A stretch of 64,000 bases of DNA, taken from contig NZ_BAABKM010000002.1 of assembly GCF_039543825.1 (NCBI RefSeq), forward strand, positions 900,133-964,132, in the 5' to 3' direction. The DNA comes from Nocardioides conyzicola (GTDB taxonomy: Bacteria; Actinomycetota; Actinomycetes; Propionibacteriales; Nocardioidaceae). Positions 60,744 through 64,000 of the stretch are shown here, one piece after another. The position numbers were made by a program, and so were the translations under genes. Position 1 is the first letter of the stretch. Each line of letters starts with the position of its first letter. Below the pieces are notes generated by a model. That model saw only the letters and a program-made list of their open reading frames with translations, did not search any database and was not told the DNA's origin.

Positions 60744-61558
60744 GCCGTTCATTCGAGACCTCCGAGGGTCTGCGCCGCCTGTTGATCCGCCTGCGCGTCT
60801 GCGGCCCGCGAGCGTGGGAGCACGATCCAGAGGCGCGCGAGCTCATGGCCTACACCACCCTCAAGTACCAGGCACTCGCGCGTAAGCACCGCTGCGACCC
60901 GACTGCAGGTGCCGCTGCGGCGTTCGAGGCAATGCGCACCTACGCCGTCCGCACCGCGACGGACCCGTGGGCGGTAGTCACCATGGCGGTCAAGGTCTCC
61001 CTGATCGCCGAGGAGCGCGCCGCCGGACTCATGTGCTCGGTCGACCAGGCCCGGCGCCCCGAGTTCTCCTCCCAGCACGACGTGCAACGGTTCTGCGACA
61101 CCGACTCCGACCTTCCCAGCTTCCTCCCAGAGCTGGCCGTCGGACCGGTCGAGCCGGTCATCTCCGAGCAGGGTCGACCGACCACCGCCCACGAGGCCGT
61201 CGATGCGACCATCAACCTGTTCGCCGCCCTGGGCTGGCCCCGAGATACAGCCACCTGCCTGCTCGACTACATCGGGGCACGGCTGATGGAATCCGGCTCT
61301 CGCCCCCGGGCGCACGCCGCGCTCCGTCGCGACCATTCCGCCCGAGCGTTGCTCGACCTCGACCAAGCGGTGTGGTCAACGATGTTGCGCATCATCTTGG
61401 GCAACCCGAACCCCGACGAGGTCTACACCTCTGACGGACACGGCGTCTTGCTGAGGCTGCTTATCGGGCATCACGTCACCGAGCTCCTTGACGACGACCT
61501 GCTCGTCTTCGAGATCAGCGACGCCGCGCCGTCCAGGAGAGGCGCAGTCGATGCATGA
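60740..61558 (+). CDS. Hypothetical protein, weakly sigma-factor-like N-terminus
   Basis: A 272-aa soluble protein. The N-terminal 110 residues (TTLKYQALARKHRCDPTAGA, AAAFEAMRTYAVRTATDPWA, VVTMAVKVSLIAEERAAGLM) loosely resemble sigma-70 region 2 helices, and the second half could be a helical HTH-like domain (RDTATCLLDYIGARLMESGS). No firm family is recognised. It is coupled by overlaps to the genes on both sides and belongs to the replication/partition cluster of the element. Confidence 0.65.
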   Translation: MSRSFETSEGLRRLLIRLRVCGPRAWEHDPEARELMAYTTLKYQALARKHRCDPTAGAAAAFEAMRTYAVRTATDPWAVVTMAVKVSLIAEERAAGLMCSVDQARRPEFSSQHDVQRFCDTDSDLPSFLPELAVGPVEPVISEQGRPTTAHEAVDATINLFAALGWPRDTATCLLDYIGARLMESGSRPRAHAALRRDHSARALLDLDQAVWSTMLRIILGNPNPDEVYTSDGHGVLLRLLIGHHVTELLDDDLLVFEISDAAPSRRGAVDA

Positions 61559-62561
61559 AACCCAGCCCGAGTCCCGGCTCGACACGCGAGGTCGGATCGA
61601 GCTCGACCGAACGATCGACTCGATCGTCGTCGGGACGCGGTATCGCAAGGACCCTGGCGACCTCACCGACCTCATGGCCTCCATTGATCAACTCGGCCTG
61701 CTGCAACCCGCGACGATCACCCCTGACGGTGTCCTCGTGTGTGGGTGGCGCCGCTTGGAGGCTGTGCGGCGGCTCGGGTGGCGCTCGATGAACGTGTGGG
61801 TTCGCTCCGGCATCTCCGGCAGGCTCGAGTCCCTGCTCGCCCAGCAGGATGACAACGACCTGCACAAGCCACTCAACGAGATCGAGAAGGCCACGCTCTA
61901 CCGCGAGCTCAAGCAGGTGCGCGCCGAGGAGGCCGAGCGACGCAAGCAGGCCACTCAGTTCGGAGCCGAGTCATACGGCGGAGCCTCCGGTGGTGCGTCG
62001 GACGCACCACCGGGCGAAACGGGCAAGGCCCGTCGCCAGGCGGCGATGGCGATCACCGGCAAGGCGTCCTACGACACACATGAACGGGTCTGTGCGCTCA
62101 TGGACTGGGCCTCGCGCAAGGCCACCCCTCCCGAGATCCGGGCCATGGCTAACGACGCGTTGCGCAGGATCGAGGCCGGCGAGCCGGTGAAGCCGCTGCA
62201 CCGCGAGGTCAAGGACGCGTGGGACGAGGTCCAGGACCGTGAGGCCGAGACTGGGCTCGCTCGGCTGGCACGTGAGGCCCTCGAGCGCGTCAAGGGTGAG
62301 AGCGGCAGCGCCGGGCCTAAGCGGACCGAGCTCGGTCGCAACCAACGCCCGACCAGCCACTACCGCAGCGTCCGGTCGTTCATCCTGACCTGGACCGAGC
62401 TCGACGGGTGGACCGAGACGTACGACGTCGACGCTCTCGCCATCGAGCTCGCCGACGCGGACTGGGAGCGGTTCGACCGCGTCGTGACCGCCACCATCGC
62501 GTTCCGCGACCAGCTCACCGCCGCGCGGCGCGACGCCCGAACGGCGGACCAGACGGGATAG
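61551..62561 (+). CDS. ParB N-terminal domain protein
   Basis: A 336-aa protein with a ParB/Spo0J N-terminal CTP-binding-type domain: IVVGTRYRKDPGDLTDLMAS, IDQLGLLQPATITPDGVLVC and GWRRLEAVRRLGW (the GxRR core). A charged helical region (KATLYRELKQVRAEEAERRK) and a long C-terminal part follow. ATG 61551 overlaps the preceding gene by 8 bases. It lacks a clear ParB HTH pattern, and no ParA gene is adjacent, so partition or regulation of the element are both possible. Confidence 0.85.
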   Translation: MHETQPESRLDTRGRIELDRTIDSIVVGTRYRKDPGDLTDLMASIDQLGLLQPATITPDGVLVCGWRRLEAVRRLGWRSMNVWVRSGISGRLESLLAQQDDNDLHKPLNEIEKATLYRELKQVRAEEAERRKQATQFGAESYGGASGGASDAPPGETGKARRQAAMAITGKASYDTHERVCALMDWASRKATPPEIRAMANDALRRIEAGEPVKPLHREVKDAWDEVQDREAETGLARLAREALERVKGESGSAGPKRTELGRNQRPTSHYRSVRSFILTWTELDGWTETYDVDALAIELADADWERFDRVVTATIAFRDQLTAARRDARTADQTG

Positions 62562-62611
62562 GTCGCGCACCTCAAGGTCATCCCGACCCATCGTCATTCG
62601 GAGTCCTCGCG

Positions 62612-63307
62612 ATGTCCCACCTGACCACCCACCCGTTCACCGGCCGCCAGCTCCTGCTGCTCCTCGCGGGCGCGCTCGCGCTGTCCGCCCTCGCTGCCGG
62701 TCTCTACGGGTTAGCGCGAGGACCCGGCGGGGCGAGTCCATTACCGGCGAGAACGTCAGGCCCGGTTCACGATGCAGAGGCGGTGAAGATCCACGATCAA
62801 CCAGTCGACGCGCACGTGGACCCTCAGGACCGGCCACTGCCCCATACCGGCGATCCGGTGACGTACGCCCGGGCGGTCGCGAGCTCGCTCTTTGACTGGG
62901 ACACGACCACGGGGTTCCTCCCGGTCGACTACACAGCACCCGTCCTGGCCGACGCCGACCCGTCCGGTGAGGAGACACCCGGGTTGCTCATCGACGTCGC
63001 GACCTATCTGCCGACCCTCGAGCAGTGGCTTGACCTGGGGGCGATGGAGGTGGCGCAGTCCCTGGCGATCGACGAGGCATCCATCCCCGCGTCATGGGCG
63101 GTCGCCGACGAGCAGGCCCGCGGGCAGCTGCGACCCGGGACCACCGCGGTGACCATCAACGGCACCCGCCGTCGCAGCGGGACCTGGGACGGAACCGCGG
63201 CCGAGACATCGTCCCCGGTCTCCTTCACGGTTTTCGTTGCCTGCGCACCGTCGTTCGACCGCTGCCACGTCCTGCGCCTCTCTGAGCTCGACAACCCGTT
63301 GAGGTGA
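62612..63307 (+). CDS. Putative membrane-anchored transfer-associated protein
   Basis: A 231-aa protein with an N-terminal helix (GRQLLLLLAGALALSALAAG), a proline-rich linker and an extracytoplasmic domain with SLFDWDTTTGFLPVDYTAPV and PVSFTVFVACAPSFDRCHVL. ATG 62612 has GGAG upstream. The one-helix-plus-domain plan resembles VirB8/TcpC-type mating-channel proteins in layout, but no sequence motif proves this. It directly precedes a murein hydrolase gene, a common pairing in conjugation clusters. Confidence 0.65.
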   Translation: MSHLTTHPFTGRQLLLLLAGALALSALAAGLYGLARGPGGASPLPARTSGPVHDAEAVKIHDQPVDAHVDPQDRPLPHTGDPVTYARAVASSLFDWDTTTGFLPVDYTAPVLADADPSGEETPGLLIDVATYLPTLEQWLDLGAMEVAQSLAIDEASIPASWAVADEQARGQLRPGTTAVTINGTRRRSGTWDGTAAETSSPVSFTVFVACAPSFDRCHVLRLSELDNPLR

Positions 63308-63320
63308 CCCTTCGGTGGGG

Positions 63321-64000
63321 GTGAAGATCATCGCGTCTGCGGCGCTGTCGGTCCTGCTCGCACCCGGGGCGGCCATGCTCGGGGTCGCGGCGCTGGTCGG
63401 ACCCGCAGCGGCCGGATCCGCTGACTGTCTGTGGGACGACCTGGCAACGGAAAGCGTCGAGGTCGTCGGCGCGGTCCCGGCTGCCCTCACGGCGGCCAAC
63501 GGCAACGGCGCGTCCGTCACGCTCAACCATCGCCAGCTCACCCGTGCCGCGACAGTCATCGCGGTTGGCAGCAGCGAGCAGGTTCCCGCCCGTGGCCAGC
63601 TGATCGCGGTCATGACCGCGATCACCGAGTCCTCGCTCCGGGTTCTCTCGAACATCGGCGCCTACCCTCAGTCGGCTCAGCTGCCCAACGACGGTGACGG
63701 TGGGGATCACGACTCCGTCGGGATGTTCCAACAACGACCCGCCGCGGGGTGGGGCAGTGTCGAGAACCTGATGGACCCCGTGTGGTCAGCGCGTGCCTTC
63801 TACGGTGGACCGAGCGGCCCCAACCACGGCTCGCCACGTGGGCTCCTGGACATCGACGGCTGGCAGGACATGGACCCTGGGGCTGCGGCCCAAGCGGTGC
63901 AGGTCTCCGCCTATCCGGACCGGTACGCCATCAACCGGCCCGTCGCCGAGAAGGTACTGGCCGTGCTGAGCGGCGCCGGCGTCGTCAGCGGAACCCTCAG
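63321..64000 (+). CDS. Murein hydrolase (lytic transglycosylase-like), truncated by the window end
   Basis: The frame runs from GTG 63321 (GTG 63315 is also in frame) off the right edge; 226 codons are visible. An N-terminal signal/anchor (ASAALSVLLAPGAAMLGVAA) is followed by a lysozyme-like domain: GQLIAVMTAITESSLRVLSN (candidate catalytic Glu), then GGDHDSVGMFQQRPAAGWGS and VSAYPDRYAINRPVAEKVLA. Such enzymes open peptidoglycan for conjugation machinery in Gram-positives and often carry a further peptidase domain, which would lie outside the window. Confidence 0.85.
   Translation, partial: MKIIASAALSVLLAPGAAMLGVAALVGPAAAGSADCLWDDLATESVEVVGAVPAALTAANGNGASVTLNHRQLTRAATVIAVGSSEQVPARGQLIAVMTAITESSLRVLSNIGAYPQSAQLPNDGDGGDHDSVGMFQQRPAAGWGSVENLMDPVWSARAFYGGPSGPNHGSPRGLLDIDGWQDMDPGAAAQAVQVSAYPDRYAINRPVAEKVLAVLSGAGVVSGTL

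Noticed and set aside
1..64000. CRISPR arrays, insertion sequences, rRNA and tRNA genes
   Set aside because: Reading both strands showed no regularly spaced repeats, no transposase with terminal repeats and no recognisable rRNA or tRNA sequence.

Overview
The window is high-GC actinobacterial DNA. Codons mostly end in C or G, GTG/TTG starts and ATGA/GTGA/TGATG overlaps are common, and it carries actinobacterial signature genes such as cytochrome c oxidase subunit 4 (ctaF), TadE-type pseudopilins and a LysM-BTAD protein. A Nocardioides-like actinomycete fits, but this is an inference from gene content; no rRNA or tRNA gene was seen to place it.

Layout. (1) 0-6.7 kb: an SsuC-type ABC permease divergent from a TetR regulator with a palindrome between them; a LysR regulator; an enterobacterial-type ahpC-ahpF peroxide pair; an SDR dehydrogenase. 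(2) 7.0-12.3 kb: an IclR regulator divergent from a two-subunit 3-oxoacid CoA-transferase, then a cyclase-family hydrolase, a gamma carbonic anhydrase and a glycerate kinase. (3) 12.7-16.9 kb: a DHA2-type drug exporter and PEP carboxylase, convergent. (4) 17.2-31.4 kb, all on the minus strand: a Liv-type five-gene ABC importer, then an eight-gene operon (zinc alcohol dehydrogenase, three-subunit molybdenum hydroxylase, Tm-1-like protein, histidine phosphatase, BKACE/DUF849 enzyme, GntR regulator). (5) 32-43.3 kb: a small membrane protein, a PPP-type phosphoesterase, an AraC regulator, an orphan ctaF, a partial suf operon (sufBDC), a thiolase, XdhC and an HxlR/NmrA redox pair. (6) 43.4-64 kb: a conjugative-element segment with a MobF relaxase, a Tad-like pilus operon, a LysM-BTAD membrane protein, an iteron-like repeat region, a primase-polymerase, a ParB-like protein and the start of a murein hydrolase gene. 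This element continues past the right edge.

Main result: the 9-mer ATCGATAAT (or its complement) was found at four places by reading the window, and all four lie immediately upstream of catabolic transcription units: the CoA-transferase operon (7848), the cyclase-carbonic anhydrase-glycerate kinase operon (9619), the alcohol dehydrogenase operon (25921) and the Liv importer (31415). The sites at 9618 and 25920 share an identical 13-mer. This ties dispersed genes into one apparent regulon: import, oxidation by ADH and Mo-hydroxylase (with XdhC as maturation factor), BKACE cleavage releasing acetoacetate, CoA-transferase activation, thiolase cleavage, and glycerate kinase for a C3 fragment. The substrate is not recognisable and the pathway is inferred.

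The second system is the mobile-element module, where a complete-looking monoderm Tad-type apparatus is coupled stop-to-start to a LysM/transmembrane/BTAD fusion. Four consecutive small pilin-like genes there share a DERGS processing-site motif.
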